NCBI GenBank assembly: GCA_020850535.1
Contig: JADZEM010000089.1
Location: 1-35,547 of the forward strand
Direction: 5' to 3'
Source: Chloroflexota bacterium
GTDB taxonomy: Bacteria > Chloroflexota > UBA6077 > JACCZL01
DNA length: 35,547 nucleotides
Positions 6,939-15,598 of this stretch are shown here, one piece after another. Numbering within the stretch: position 1 is the first letter of the stretch; the number at the start of each line of letters is the position of its first letter. A program made the position numbers and the translations under genes. Under the pieces are notes generated by a model that was given only the letters and a program-made list of their open reading frames with translations, did not search any database and was not told the origin of the DNA.

Positions 6939-7910
6939 ATGTGCCAGCACCACCTGTCTGCGCTCCCGCGCCTGTCTCGCCGCCGCGTCCTCTCGCGACT
7001 GGCCATGCTCGGGGCGCTCGCGGCCACCGGGCTGGTGCGAGCCCGCGCCGCCGAGGCGGCCGGCCCGTACACCGGCCCGCTGGTGGACGCCCACGCGCAC
7101 CTCAAGGAGGGCTTCGGGCCGGACCCGGCCGGGCTGCTGGCCCTCCACGACAAGATTGGCGTGCAGGGTGCGCTGTTGTTTGGCGAGCCGTGGTCTCTCG
7201 CCACGGCGGCGCGCGATCTCGCACCGGGGCGCATCGTGCCGCTGCTGGCCGAGGGGTACGCCAATGCCTTGCACCCGGACTCGTCGTACCGCCACCCGGA
7301 CGGCCTGGACGAGCTGTTCGCCGCCAACGTCGTGCGCGGCCTTGGCGAGATCATCTGCCGGCACTCGGCGTTTCAGCTCGGACCGGCCGGCGACAACTAC
7401 CGCGCGCCCGCCAACGACGTGCCCGCTGATCACCCGTCCCTGATCGAGGCGTACCGTCGAACCGGCGCGGCCGGCGGCGTGGTGACGATTCACCAGGAGT
7501 GGTGGTTCGCCGAGGAGCTTGAGCGCGCCGTGCAGGCCGCCCCGGACACGGCGTTCATCTGGGCGCACGCCGGGCACGGCGCTGCCGACGTGACGCGGCG
7601 GCTGCTCGCGCGGAACCCGAATCTCCACGCCGATCTGTCTGCGCGCTCGCCGTGGCTCGGACCAGGGACGGTGCTGACGCGGCCTGATGGCTCCCTTGAC
7701 GCCGCCTGGGGCGCGCTCCTCCGCGAGTATCCAGACCGCTTCCTGATCGGGCTGGACCTGTTCGTGCCGGGCCACTATCAGGCTGCGTACGCCGGCCAGA
7801 TGGTCCAGTACTACCGTGGGCTGCTCGGGCAGCTTGAGCCGAGTAGCGCCGCGACGATCGCCTCCGGAAACGCCGCCACCATCGCGCCGTTCGTGTCCGG
7901 CCTCGCCTGA
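6939..7910 (+). CDS. Tat-exported amidohydrolase-family protein
   Basis: This 323-aa protein starts with a twin-arginine signal (RLSRRRVLSRL then a hydrophobic AMLGALAATGLV run and an AEAA cleavage-like site), so it is probably exported folded. The mature part is a metal-dependent TIM-barrel hydrolase. LVDAHAHL carries the HxH metal ligands, VTIHQEWWF and FIWAHAGHG supply further His ligands, and LIGLDLF supplies the final Asp. It resembles the amidohydrolase 2 (ACMSD-like) group, acting on amides, lactones or carboxylates; the substrate is unknown. The ATG at 6939 is preferred because it gives the correct Tat N-terminus and has a TATCCT box 6 nt upstream. Confidence 0.85.
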   Translation: MCQHHLSALPRLSRRRVLSRLAMLGALAATGLVRARAAEAAGPYTGPLVDAHAHLKEGFGPDPAGLLALHDKIGVQGALLFGEPWSLATAARDLAPGRIVPLLAEGYANALHPDSSYRHPDGLDELFAANVVRGLGEIICRHSAFQLGPAGDNYRAPANDVPADHPSLIEAYRRTGAAGGVVTIHQEWWFAEELERAVQAAPDTAFIWAHAGHGAADVTRRLLARNPNLHADLSARSPWLGPGTVLTRPDGSLDAAWGALLREYPDRFLIGLDLFVPGHYQAAYAGQMVQYYRGLLGQLEPSSAATIASGNAATIAPFVSGLA

Positions 7911-8054
7911 TCGCCGGGCGCAGCATCGCCAGACGCCTGAGGCACCACGCTGGTCCGCCGAGGCTGGCGCTGTTGGCAGGCTGACTGCGAGAACCGTTGG
8001 TCCCGGCTGCATCCCTCGCACACACCATCTATGTGGGGGGGCCGCGGCGGGGAC

Positions 8055-8684
8055 ATGATGAAAGCACTGCTCAAGTCCGGCGCGATCGTGCTGATCCCAG
8101 AGGCCGAGGACGACCCGGAGCGGTTCGCCCAGTGGCGCACCCGGGCCGCCGAGCACGTCTTTGTGCTGCGGACCCAGGAGCGCGGCGGCGCCGTCCTCCA
8201 CGATCTTGGCCCGCGTGACGAAGCGTGCCGCGAGCCGCTCAACGTCGGCTACCGGACAGCGGATGCGCGCATCAAGCTGATCTCGAACCTCGCGCCGACG
8301 CCGTTCGAACTGGATGGCCGCGTCTACGCCAGTGTCGAGGGGCTCTGGCAGGGCCTCAAGTTCCCCTCGGCTGCCGACCGCCGCCGGGTGGCCGACCTGC
8401 ACGGCGGCGCGGCCAAACGGGCTGGCGCGGAGGCGATCCCCGCCGAGCACTTCAAATACGAGGGGCAGAAGATCGTGCCGGGCACGCACGCTCACTGGAA
8501 GCTGATGGAGCGCGCCTGCTGGGCCAAGTTCACCCAGAACGAGGACGCCCGCGAGGCGTTGCTGGCGACGCTCCCACGACCGCTCACGCACGTCATGCGG
8601 AAGGACAGCACCACTATCCCCGGGGCGATCGTGGCCGGGATCTGGATGAAGATCCGCAAGCGGCTGGCCGAGGAGCACGGCTGA
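8055..8684 (+). CDS. NADAR-family protein (YbiA-like, DUF1768)
   Basis: This 209-aa protein has a C-terminal two-thirds (about 75-205) carrying the NADAR signature: SNLAPTPFELDGRVYASVEG followed by LWQGLKFP, then CWAKFTQNEDAREALLAT. NADAR proteins are N-glycosidases; members act on riboflavin-pathway intermediates or remove ADP-ribose from DNA bases and can serve as antitoxins to DarT-type toxins. The first 70 residues (FAQWRTRAAEHVFVLRTQ) are an extra N-terminal part I do not recognise. The ATG at 8055 follows a G-rich purine tract; 8058 and 8031 are alternative starts. No DarT gene is visible nearby, so a metabolic role is as likely as a toxin-linked one. Confidence 0.85.
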   Translation: MMKALLKSGAIVLIPEAEDDPERFAQWRTRAAEHVFVLRTQERGGAVLHDLGPRDEACREPLNVGYRTADARIKLISNLAPTPFELDGRVYASVEGLWQGLKFPSAADRRRVADLHGGAAKRAGAEAIPAEHFKYEGQKIVPGTHAHWKLMERACWAKFTQNEDAREALLATLPRPLTHVMRKDSTTIPGAIVAGIWMKIRKRLAEEHG

Positions 8685-8722
8685 TCGGCCGTGCGCGTTA
8701 AGCTACCCGAGGAGGGCAGCAG

Positions 8723-9238
8723 ATGGGCCGCTTTCACGCGCCACAACAGACCGGCAAGAGCGTCCGTTCGTTCGACACCTGGTTCGGCGCGATCTTCCTC
8801 GGCGTCGGACTGGCAGCCCTGGCGTTCGGGCTGATCCTGTTCCGCGTCCTCGACGTCTACGGCGACGTCGGTGCTGGTGCGTGGCTCCCGCTCGTGCTCG
8901 GCGGGGGGATCGGCGTCATCTTCCTGATCATCGGTGGCTTCTTCTTCCGCCACGGGCTGGAGAAGTCCCAGCGCGAGCAGCGGCTGCGGATGTCCGGCAC
9001 CATGGTCGATGCGACCGTCGTAGCCGTCGAGCCGACCGGCGCTACTATCAACGAGCGCCGCCTCTGGCATGTCCGCTACGTCTACGTGGCGCACACCGGC
9101 CAGGAGTACGAAGGCGAGAGCGGCTACCTGGAGCCCGGCGAGGCCCAGAGCTACGGCGTCGGCGAGCGGGCCGCCGTGCTCTACGACCCGGCGGATCCCC
9201 CGCAGAGCGCGTGGGTTGGGCGCGACCAGCCGCGGTAG
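8723..9238 (+). CDS. DUF3592 membrane protein, copy 1
   Basis: This 171-aa protein has two membrane helices (about 21-42 and 54-79) followed by a beta-rich soluble domain of about 80 residues (GTMVDATVVAV, RRLWHVRYVYVAHTGQEYEG, GERAAVLYDPADPPQSAW). This layout, including the final YDPxxP motif, is that of DUF3592 proteins, whose role is unknown. A clear GAGGAGG ribosome-binding site precedes the ATG. The next gene starts 5 bp after its stop and encodes a paralogue, so the two form an operon and may make a heteromeric membrane complex. Confidence 0.82.
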   Translation: MGRFHAPQQTGKSVRSFDTWFGAIFLGVGLAALAFGLILFRVLDVYGDVGAGAWLPLVLGGGIGVIFLIIGGFFFRHGLEKSQREQRLRMSGTMVDATVVAVEPTGATINERRLWHVRYVYVAHTGQEYEGESGYLEPGEAQSYGVGERAAVLYDPADPPQSAWVGRDQPR

Positions 9239-9243
9239 GTGCG

Positions 9244-9759
9244 ATGGTGCAGGGTGCGGCTTTCGAGCGCTTCGAGGTCTGGTTCGGCAGCCTCTTCCTG
9301 GGGATTGGCCTGCTGGCCCTGATGGTCGCCGGGTGCCTGGCGTTGGCGTTGGTTCGCAACCGGCAGGCCTGGCCCAGGCGCTGGGCGTTCCTGGCCGCGC
9401 CGCTGGGGATTGGCCTGATCTTCTCGACGTTCGGTGCGGGAACCGCCGGATACGGCCTCTGGCAGCACGGCGAGGAGCAGCGGATTCTCGCCGTGGGCGT
9501 CTCCGGGCGCGCCACCGTCACCGAGGTCGTGCAGAGCATGACGCGGGTCAACGGACGCTACCTCTGGCGTGTGCGCTACCAGTACACCCTCGGCGCGGGG
9601 CAGACGTACACCGGCGAGAGCGGCCTGCTGCCGGCCGACGAGGCCCGTGCGTGGCGTCCTGGTGATACTGCCTTCGTGCGCTACGATCCCGCCCAGCCGC
9701 ACCGCAGCATCTGGCTCGGGCGGGCCGACCGGGTCGCCGCCGAGCGCCGCTCCCCGTGA
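9244..9759 (+). CDS. DUF3592 membrane protein, copy 2
   Basis: This 171-aa paralogue of the preceding gene has the same length and plan. It has two membrane helices (about 14-37 and 47-73), then the soluble domain with GRATVTEVVQS, RYLWRVRYQYTLGAGQTYTG and VRYDPAQPHRSIWLG. The start ATG is 5 bp after the upstream stop, so it depends on translational coupling. The duplication is old: the two proteins share the motif skeleton but differ widely between. The function of the family is unknown. Confidence 0.82.
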   Translation: MVQGAAFERFEVWFGSLFLGIGLLALMVAGCLALALVRNRQAWPRRWAFLAAPLGIGLIFSTFGAGTAGYGLWQHGEEQRILAVGVSGRATVTEVVQSMTRVNGRYLWRVRYQYTLGAGQTYTGESGLLPADEARAWRPGDTAFVRYDPAQPHRSIWLGRADRVAAERRSP

Positions 9760-9952
9760 CGATCTCCTGGCCCATACGATGCCCTCCGCTGCTCCACGCC
9801 GGATCGCCGCTGGACGGCCGCTCGGCACGTTTTATCTCATGGCAGACTGGGGGTGTGCTGGCTTCCGGGCCACATCTCACGGCGTACCGACTTTGGCAGA
9901 CGATTTCGTCCGAACACGCCCCGGAAATCACCACGCGAGGCCGTTTGTCTGG

Positions 9953-9958
9953 TATGGT
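9953..9958 (+). promoter_or_regulatory. TATGGT -10-like box before the LacI gene
   Basis: TATGGT lies 5 nt before the GTG at 9964; a TG pair sits just upstream of it (CTGGTATGGT), as in extended -10 promoters. There is no Shine-Dalgarno before GTG 9964 or before the ATG at 9979, so leaderless translation from the GTG is the simplest reading. Confidence 0.4.
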
Positions 9959-9963
9959 CCGCC

Positions 9964-11049
9964 GTGAAAGAACCAGCAATGCAAGTGGTACGACCTGTCA
10001 CCATCCGTGATGTCGCGCGGCGCGCGGGCGTCTCGCTGAGCACCGTTTCGCAAGTCCTGAACGGGCGCGAAGGGTACGCCAGCGCCGAGACGCGTGAGCG
10101 CGTGCTCGCGGCTGCCCGCGATCTCAACTACCGCCCGAACGCGCTTGCCCGTGGGCTGGTCACGTCCAGGACCGGCACGCTCGGCCTCGTCATCACGGAT
10201 ATCACCCGGGGGTTCTTCACGCAGGTGGTTGGCGTCGTCGAGCAGGTGGTGAGCGCGCAGGGCTACTCGGTGCTGCTGGCCTGCGCGGACGGCGTCCAGC
10301 CCGAGCAGGCCGCGCTCGAGATGTTCCTCGACAAGCGAGTGGACGGCATCGTCTGTATGTCGAACTCGGCGGCCGTCAGCGCGGAGCATCTGCTTGCCGT
10401 CCGACGCCTGGGCGTGCCGCTGGTGGTGATCAACCGGCCGATCCAGACGGCTGAGCTGAACCTGATCGGCTGGGATGACGTCGAGATCGGCCGGCGGGCC
10501 ACCGAGTACTTGATCGGGCTGGGGCATCAACGCATCGCGCATGTGAGCGGCCTGCCCACGAGCCGGGCTCCTGGCACCCTGGCGCGGCGCTCGGCGGTGG
10601 ACCGGGTGGCAGGGTTCCGCGCGGCGATGGCCGAGGCCGGGCTGCCGGTGGACGAGTCGTTGATCGTCAATGGCGCGTTCGACTACCTGACGGCGCTCGA
10701 AGCGTGTGGCCAGCTCTTCGACCGAGCCGATCCGCCCACAGGCGTCTTCGGCGCGAACGACTCGATGGCCATCGCCATTGTCAACGGGCTGCATCGCCGT
10801 CGTCTGAGTGTGCCCGACGACGTGAGCGTGGTCGGTGCGAACGACGATCACTTCGCGCTACACGTCGAGCCACCACTGACGACGGTCCGCCCGCCCATCG
10901 CGGAGGCCGGACGGCGGGCGGCCGAGCTGATCCTGGCGGCGATTGGCGGCTCGGCGCCGGCCGAGCCGGTCCGCGAGGTGCTGCCGAGCGAGCTGGTGAT
11001 CCGGGCCTCGACGGCACGCCCCGGCGTCGCGGTTCAGGCTACGCTGTAG
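9964..11049 (+). CDS. LacI-family transcriptional regulator
   Basis: This 361-aa protein has an N-terminal LacI helix-turn-helix (TIRDVARRAGVSLSTVSQVL, about residues 12-32) with hinge helix RPNALARGLV, then a periplasmic-binding-protein-like effector domain with TGTLGLVITDI, DGIVCMSNSA, HQRIAHVSGLP, GVFGANDSMAIA and VSVVGANDD. Such regulators bind a sugar or related ligand and repress catabolic operons. No transporter or sugar enzyme is adjacent, so the target is unknown; it may act at a distance. It is followed by a convergent HD-GYP gene. The GTG start is chosen on promoter geometry; ATG 9979 is the alternative. Confidence 0.92.
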   Translation: MKEPAMQVVRPVTIRDVARRAGVSLSTVSQVLNGREGYASAETRERVLAAARDLNYRPNALARGLVTSRTGTLGLVITDITRGFFTQVVGVVEQVVSAQGYSVLLACADGVQPEQAALEMFLDKRVDGIVCMSNSAAVSAEHLLAVRRLGVPLVVINRPIQTAELNLIGWDDVEIGRRATEYLIGLGHQRIAHVSGLPTSRAPGTLARRSAVDRVAGFRAAMAEAGLPVDESLIVNGAFDYLTALEACGQLFDRADPPTGVFGANDSMAIAIVNGLHRRRLSVPDDVSVVGANDDHFALHVEPPLTTVRPPIAEAGRRAAELILAAIGGSAPAEPVREVLPSELVIRASTARPGVAVQATL

Positions 11050-11110
11050 CGCGGACCCTGTCCCGGCGCTCCATTGAGGGAGTCCTGTCAGGGAACCCTG
11101 GCGGCCCAGG

Positions 11111-12352
11111 TCAGGCTGGTACGCCCGGCTCGAACGGCACTTCGCCCGGCGCCAGCCCTTTGATCTTGAGGTCTTCCTGATTGCGCAGGTCGAGCTCCAC
11201 GGGGGTGGGCACGCGGTTCCCGCGCTCGTCCAGCAGCAGCCGGATGATGGGCTGGTGCAGGGCGTCCACGGCAAGCTCGGTGACGACGCCGCGCCAGGCC
11301 CGGTACTTGCCGGTGACCACCTCAACCCAGTGACCGACCGGGAACATCGGGATGGTGTGCAGGAGCAGGTCCACCACGTCGGTGTTGAGGTGCGGCCCGG
11401 ACATCTCGCCGATGATCTGCGCGACCTTGTCGAGGGGCATGGCTGGCCGGTACGGGCGGTCTGAGGTCAGCGCGCTGTAGACGTCTGCCACCGCCGCGAT
11501 CTCCGCGATGAGCAGCATGCGCTTCGGGTTCATCCGCTCCGAGAGGGTCCGGGCCAGCTGGTTGTTGCCGATCAGCCCGCGCGGGTAGCCGGCGCCGTCC
11601 TGGCGCTCGTGGTGCTGGAAGGCCACGTGGGCCGGCAGGATGCTGAACACCGGCATCCGCCGGATCAGCTCGAAGCCCATCTGCGGGTGCTTCTTGATCT
11701 CGTCGAACTCTTCCGGGGTGAGCCGTCCGGGCTTATCGAGGATGGCCTCGTCGATGTACATCTTGCCGAGGTCGTGCAGGAGGCAGCCGAGCGCCAGCTC
11801 GCGGAGCTGATCGCGCGGGAGGCCGGCCGTGCGCCCGAGCAGGATGCCGAGCACCGCCACATCGACCGAGTGCTGGAACGTGTAGTCGTTGTGGGTCTTC
11901 AGGGACTCCAGGCTGGCGATGGTGTTGGACTCGAGGATCTCGTTCATGAGCGACTCGATGTCCTTGTACAGCTCCTGCAGGGACTGCACGCCCGTCTCGG
12001 GCAGGTCCAGCGGGCGCTCGCCGAGCCGATAGACGAGGTCGTCCACGGTCTGGGGGCGCTCGGCGTTGTTGAGCTTCGTGCCGTGGGCCATCGTGCTCAT
12101 CACGTCGAACGCGCGCGCCAGGTGCGTCACCGTCGATGCGCGCAGCTCCTCCGACACGATGTCGTTCGGGGCGACATCATCTCCAAGGCCGTCCCGCAGG
12201 AAGACGGAGATCACGCCGCGTTCGCGCAAGCGATCGATGTAAAACTGGTTCAGGGTGCTGCCGACGCCGAGGAGCACTTCGCCGCGCTCGTTGTAGATCG
12301 CTCGGGCAACCACCTGTCCAGGCCGCAACTGGCTGATGTGGCGACGGTACAT
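11111..12352 (-). CDS. HD-GYP domain c-di-GMP phosphodiesterase-like protein
   Basis: This 413-aa protein has a C-terminal half holding an HD-GYP domain: H161, H193-D194 and K197 (LLHDLGKMYID), then HHERQDGAGYPRG (247-259), the HHE and GYP signatures in full. HD-GYP enzymes hydrolyse cyclic di-GMP to pGpG or GMP, lowering levels of this second messenger. The N-terminal 140 residues (HISQLRPGQVVARAIYNERG) are a sensor-like part common in Chloroflexota and Firmicutes HD-GYP proteins, and a C-terminal beta tail (RAWRGVVTELAVDALHQPII) follows. There is no membrane segment or receiver domain, so it is a cytoplasmic one-component enzyme. The ribosome-binding site before the ATG is weak. Confidence 0.92.
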   Translation of the reverse strand: MYRRHISQLRPGQVVARAIYNERGEVLLGVGSTLNQFYIDRLRERGVISVFLRDGLGDDVAPNDIVSEELRASTVTHLARAFDVMSTMAHGTKLNNAERPQTVDDLVYRLGERPLDLPETGVQSLQELYKDIESLMNEILESNTIASLESLKTHNDYTFQHSVDVAVLGILLGRTAGLPRDQLRELALGCLLHDLGKMYIDEAILDKPGRLTPEEFDEIKKHPQMGFELIRRMPVFSILPAHVAFQHHERQDGAGYPRGLIGNNQLARTLSERMNPKRMLLIAEIAAVADVYSALTSDRPYRPAMPLDKVAQIIGEMSGPHLNTDVVDLLLHTIPMFPVGHWVEVVTGKYRAWRGVVTELAVDALHQPIIRLLLDERGNRVPTPVELDLRNQEDLKIKGLAPGEVPFEPGVPA

Positions 12353-12709
12353 GCGTCAGATCCGCCCGTCTCGGAGGACGTCCACGAGTGTTCGTATCTC
12401 CAGCTGGGATACCGCCCTGAAAGCGGAGAGTGCTCGACGGGCGACACATTCCTGTCGGCGGGCTCACTCGATATAACGGCAGCGAGCCGCCCTGTGGGAC
12501 GACTCGCGTCGCAGATAGGTGATTGACCTCGAACTTGGCGCGTCTTAACGTGTATCTCTGCTGCATTGTTGCAATCTTCCTGCGTGGTGAGCGCGCCGGC
12601 GGCGGCTCCTGCGGGGCGAAAGGGGCAAGCCAGGGTGCGGGCGGCTATCCTGAACGTGGCCGGGCTGCGCGCGCCTCGAGTATCAGCAGCCCGTTACAGG
12701 AGGAGCACC
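12353..12709. promoter_or_regulatory. Divergent intergenic region, HD-GYP / PIG-L
   Basis: This 357-bp spacer between divergent genes holds no convincing gene. On the plus strand a TTGACC (12523) to TAACGT (12546) pair with 17-bp spacing, and a TATCCT box at 12646-12651, are promoter candidates for the deacetylase; the latter leaves a leader of about 50 nt ending in AGGAGG at its ribosome-binding site. On the minus strand a TATCCC box near 12405 could serve the HD-GYP gene. Confidence 0.35.
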
Positions 12710-13474
12710 GTGCCGCCAGCCGATGGACTGTCCCAGGCGTCTCAGGCGCCGCGCCCGCCCGATCTGGAGCCAGTCCCCGAGGACTGGTCGCGTTTGCTGG
12801 CCATCGCCGCGCATCCGGACGATCTTGAGTACGGCACGTCCTGCGCGGTGGCGCGCTGGACCGGGTTGGGCAAGGAGGCCGCCTACCTGATGGTCACGCG
12901 CGGCGAGGCTGGCATCGACGCGTGGCCCCCGGAGCGCACGGCGCCGGTCCGCGAGGCCGAGGAGATCGAGAGTGCGCGGCTGGTCGGCGTGGAGTCGGTG
13001 ACGTTTCTCGGCTACCGCGATGGGATGGTCGAGTATGGCCTGTCGCTGCGGCGTGATCTGGCCCGTGAGATTCGCCGGCACCGGCCAGACGCGCTGGCGG
13101 TCGGCGGGTTCGCGCTGACCTGGCCGGGCGGGGCGCTCAACCAGGCCGACCACCGGGCCGTGGGGCTGGCCGTCTGCGACGCGGCGCGGGACGCCGGCAA
13201 CCGCTGGATCTTCCCCGAGCTGATCGAGGAGGGGTTCGAGCCGTGGGGCGGCGTCCGCTACGTCTTCGTCAGCGGCTCGCACGCGCCGACGCACGCCTGC
13301 GACATTGCAGCCGGGTTGGAGCAGGGCATCGCGTCGCTGGTGGCGCAGCGGGCTTACTTCGAGAACCTCGGCTCGCCGTTCGACCCTGAGGCGTTCCTGC
13401 GGAAGCAGGCGGCGTCGGCCGGCGAGCGGTTCGGGGTGGCCTCGGCAGCGGCCTTCGAGGTGCTGCGGGTGTAG
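12710..13474 (+). CDS. PIG-L (LmbE-like) deacetylase family protein
   Basis: This 254-aa protein has the zinc-binding AHPDDLE motif at 34-40 and a later His (NQADHRAVG, H148), the two metal-ligand positions of the LmbE/PIG-L fold. Members remove acetyl groups from N-acetylglucosaminyl conjugates such as GlcNAc-PI, GlcNAc-inositol or GlcNAc-malate; the substrate is not evident here. The GTG start at 12710 has an AGGAGG 6 nt upstream, far better than the in-frame start at 12566, whose extra 48 residues are not protein-like. The first 20 residues are Pro/Ala-rich. The gene is convergent with the M50 protease. Confidence 0.9.
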   Translation: MPPADGLSQASQAPRPPDLEPVPEDWSRLLAIAAHPDDLEYGTSCAVARWTGLGKEAAYLMVTRGEAGIDAWPPERTAPVREAEEIESARLVGVESVTFLGYRDGMVEYGLSLRRDLAREIRRHRPDALAVGGFALTWPGGALNQADHRAVGLAVCDAARDAGNRWIFPELIEEGFEPWGGVRYVFVSGSHAPTHACDIAAGLEQGIASLVAQRAYFENLGSPFDPEAFLRKQAASAGERFGVASAAAFEVLRV

Positions 13475-13537
13475 CGGGTCAGGCAGGTCGGGGGCTGGGC
13501 GCGCAGGATCCTGGGCGTGTCGGAGCCCGCGCGCGGG

Positions 13538-14551
13538 TCAGTTGCGGCGGTCGTCGTCGAGGGGGAAGCCGGGCAGGGGGCCGGGGCCGCCGAACAGGCC
13601 GGGGCGTGGGCGCGGGCGCGGGTTTGGGTGCGGCCCCTGGTCCGGAGGCTGGCCCGGTCCGACCGTCGGGCCGGCCTCCTCGCTGGCGGTCGGCTCTGGC
13701 GGGGACGCTGGCGGCGTCTGGGCAGATGCCGGCGGCGTCGGGGCAGATGCCGGCGGCGTTGAGACCGACGCGACGACCGCCTGGTTGTGCGCCTCGGACC
13801 ATGTCCGCAATTCGCGGAGGGTCTTCAGCTCCTCCCGCTCCTCGGGGAGGAGGTGCCGGGCGCGCTCGGCGGTCTCCAGCAGGGTCAGCCGTTCGAGGAT
13901 CTCCTCCCGCAAGGTGACCTGCTGCCCGGCGAAGCGCTCGGTCAGGGCGTCGTGAACCTCGCGCCGCTGCAGCCGCGAGTGGAGCCGCGCCAGCAGCAGG
14001 TACGCGCCGAGTCCGGCCGCGTGGGCTACCCCGGCGACGGTTGACAGGACCGGCGTCTGCGCGCTGTAGATCCAGCGGAAGTCGCCGACGCCGTCCAACA
14101 GGCTCATGCCGGGGTAGAGGATCAGGTCGAGCAGCAGCGTCGCGTGCGCGAACGACATCCCGATGTCGCGCCAGGGCTGCCGAAGCCGCAGGACGCCGTA
14201 GCCGACGGCCAGTCCCAGCGCGAGGCTGGCGGCCGGCCCGGCCACGGCGACGATCCATTCGGCGGTGGCCCCGAGGTTGCCGCTGTACTGGACATATCCC
14301 CAGTACACCCGATAACTGAGGGAGATGTTTCGCCCGCCGAGGAGGACCGCCGCCGCCATGTGGGCCAGCTCATGCACCAGCACGCCGAGCGGCGTCAGGA
14401 GCAGGAAGCCGACCCGCCCTGCAAGGTTGCGGTCATCCTCGGTGTAGGTGGCGTCGGTCAGGGAGCGCCAGCGACTCGGCAGCTGCCAGAGGGTGTAGAG
14501 CGCAACGGCAACGTAGAGCAGGCTGAGGAGATCGGCGGGCGCGCCAATCAT
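13538..14551 (-). CDS. M50-type membrane zinc protease
   Basis: This 337-aa polytopic protein has HELAH (H60, E61, H64) within LLLTPLGVLVHELAHMAAAV and LYPGMSLLDG (D153), the HExxH and LDG zinc-ligand motifs of site-2-protease-like peptidases. At least four membrane helices cover about residues 5-190. The C-terminus is unusual: a charged helical stretch (about 200-260, EREELKTLRELRTWSEAHNQ), then a Pro/Ala-rich repeat (PPASAPT, PPASAQT, PPASPPE) and a Pro/Arg/Gly tail. An AGGAG ribosome-binding site precedes the ATG. The start lies 16 bp after the stop of the upstream aldo/keto reductase, same strand, so they may share a transcript. The substrate is unknown. Confidence 0.85.
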   Translation of the reverse strand: MIGAPADLLSLLYVAVALYTLWQLPSRWRSLTDATYTEDDRNLAGRVGFLLLTPLGVLVHELAHMAAAVLLGGRNISLSYRVYWGYVQYSGNLGATAEWIVAVAGPAASLALGLAVGYGVLRLRQPWRDIGMSFAHATLLLDLILYPGMSLLDGVGDFRWIYSAQTPVLSTVAGVAHAAGLGAYLLLARLHSRLQRREVHDALTERFAGQQVTLREEILERLTLLETAERARHLLPEEREELKTLRELRTWSEAHNQAVVASVSTPPASAPTPPASAQTPPASPPEPTASEEAGPTVGPGQPPDQGPHPNPRPRPRPGLFGGPGPLPGFPLDDDRRN

Positions 14552-14567
14552 CTGACGCGTCTCCTGC

Positions 14568-15434
14568 TCAGGCCCAGCGGCCCACGAACGGCGACTCGTA
14601 CCGATCTGCCGTGGCGACCAGGGCCTCGCGCGCGGACGCCTGCAGCGGCTGCACCCGCTCGGCGGCGGCCAGCATGCGCGGCAGGATGTTCACGTCGCCG
14701 GTGCTGCACATGGTGTGGATCGGCTGGGCCAGGTTGAAGGCGACGGCCTGGTCGATCTCGGCCTGCTGATCGAACGGCTCGTACCAGCAGGCGTAGGTCT
14801 TCTCGCGCTCGCCCCAGGGCGCTTTCGCCAGCGTCTTGATGACGTGGACGCCGACATCGCGGCGGGCGCACTCTTCCATGAGCGCCTCGAAGTCGCGGCG
14901 GTACCGCGGGATCGACCACAGCACGAAGTTCAACGGCAGCATCACGGTGTCGAAATCGAATCGGCGCAGCGCTTCGAGGTGCGTGGACGGCGCATCGTGG
15001 GTGTGCCCGGTGATGCCCAGCCAGGTTGTCAATCCCTGCTCGCGAGCCTTGACGAGCGTCTCGAGCGCGCCGCCCTTCTTCGTGACCTCGTCCAGGATGT
15101 CCTTCTTGCCGACCGAGTGCAACTGGTACAGGTCGAAGCGGTCGGTATTGAGCCGCTCCAGCGAGCGCTGGCACTCGTCCCAGGAGGCGGCAGCATCGCG
15201 GATGTTGGTCTTGCAGCCCAGGAAGACCCGATCCCGGATCTTTGGCATCCAGTCGTGGAAGCGCAGCTCAGCCTCACCGTAGCTGGGCGCCACGTCGATG
15301 TGGTTCACGCCGTAGTCGAGCGCGGTCTGGATCGCCTTGTCCGCCGTCGGCTGGTCTACGCGCCCGATGCCGGCCGCGCCAAACGCCACGACGCTGCTCA
15401 TGTGGCCGGTCCGGCCGAGTCGTCGCTTCTCCAC
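14568..15434 (-). CDS. Aldo/keto reductase
   Basis: This 288-aa TIM-barrel protein has the catalytic tetrad D47 (HIDVAPSY), Y52, K75 (FLGCKTN) and H106 (LYQLHSVGK). It reduces carbonyls with NADPH in the general case; the substrate is unknown. The GTG at 15434 is chosen because GGGAGG lies just upstream and the protein then begins EKRRLGRTG, the family start; an ATG at 15476 would add 14 residues. C-terminal sequence FNLAQPIHTMCSTGDVNILP fits the family's cofactor loop region. It is followed closely by the M50 protease gene. Confidence 0.93.
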   Translation of the reverse strand: MEKRRLGRTGHMSSVVAFGAAGIGRVDQPTADKAIQTALDYGVNHIDVAPSYGEAELRFHDWMPKIRDRVFLGCKTNIRDAAASWDECQRSLERLNTDRFDLYQLHSVGKKDILDEVTKKGGALETLVKAREQGLTTWLGITGHTHDAPSTHLEALRRFDFDTVMLPLNFVLWSIPRYRRDFEALMEECARRDVGVHVIKTLAKAPWGEREKTYACWYEPFDQQAEIDQAVAFNLAQPIHTMCSTGDVNILPRMLAAAERVQPLQASAREALVATADRYESPFVGRWA

Positions 15435-15598
15435 GGTGATTCCTCCCGGGTTCATCGCCCGCGTGCATGGTTGCACTGTGACCAGGGTGAACGCCCTGGC
15501 GCGCTCGCACCGTTCTCGTCGCTCTCAACCGTAGCGTGGGGAGATGCGGCGCGCAAGCGAACTCGCGGTCAGGACGGGGGATCGGGAGCCGCGCGAGA

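Noticed and set aside
6729-8678. A 649-aa open frame on the minus strand
   Set aside because: It is antisense to the amidohydrolase and NADAR genes, which have clear family motifs; its own translation is Arg/Gly/Pro-rich with no domain, typical of a shadow frame in GC-rich DNA.
11089-11100. CAGGGAACCCTG as a terminator between LacI and HD-GYP genes
   Set aside because: The arms are only 5 bp with a 2-nt loop and no T tract, too weak to call.
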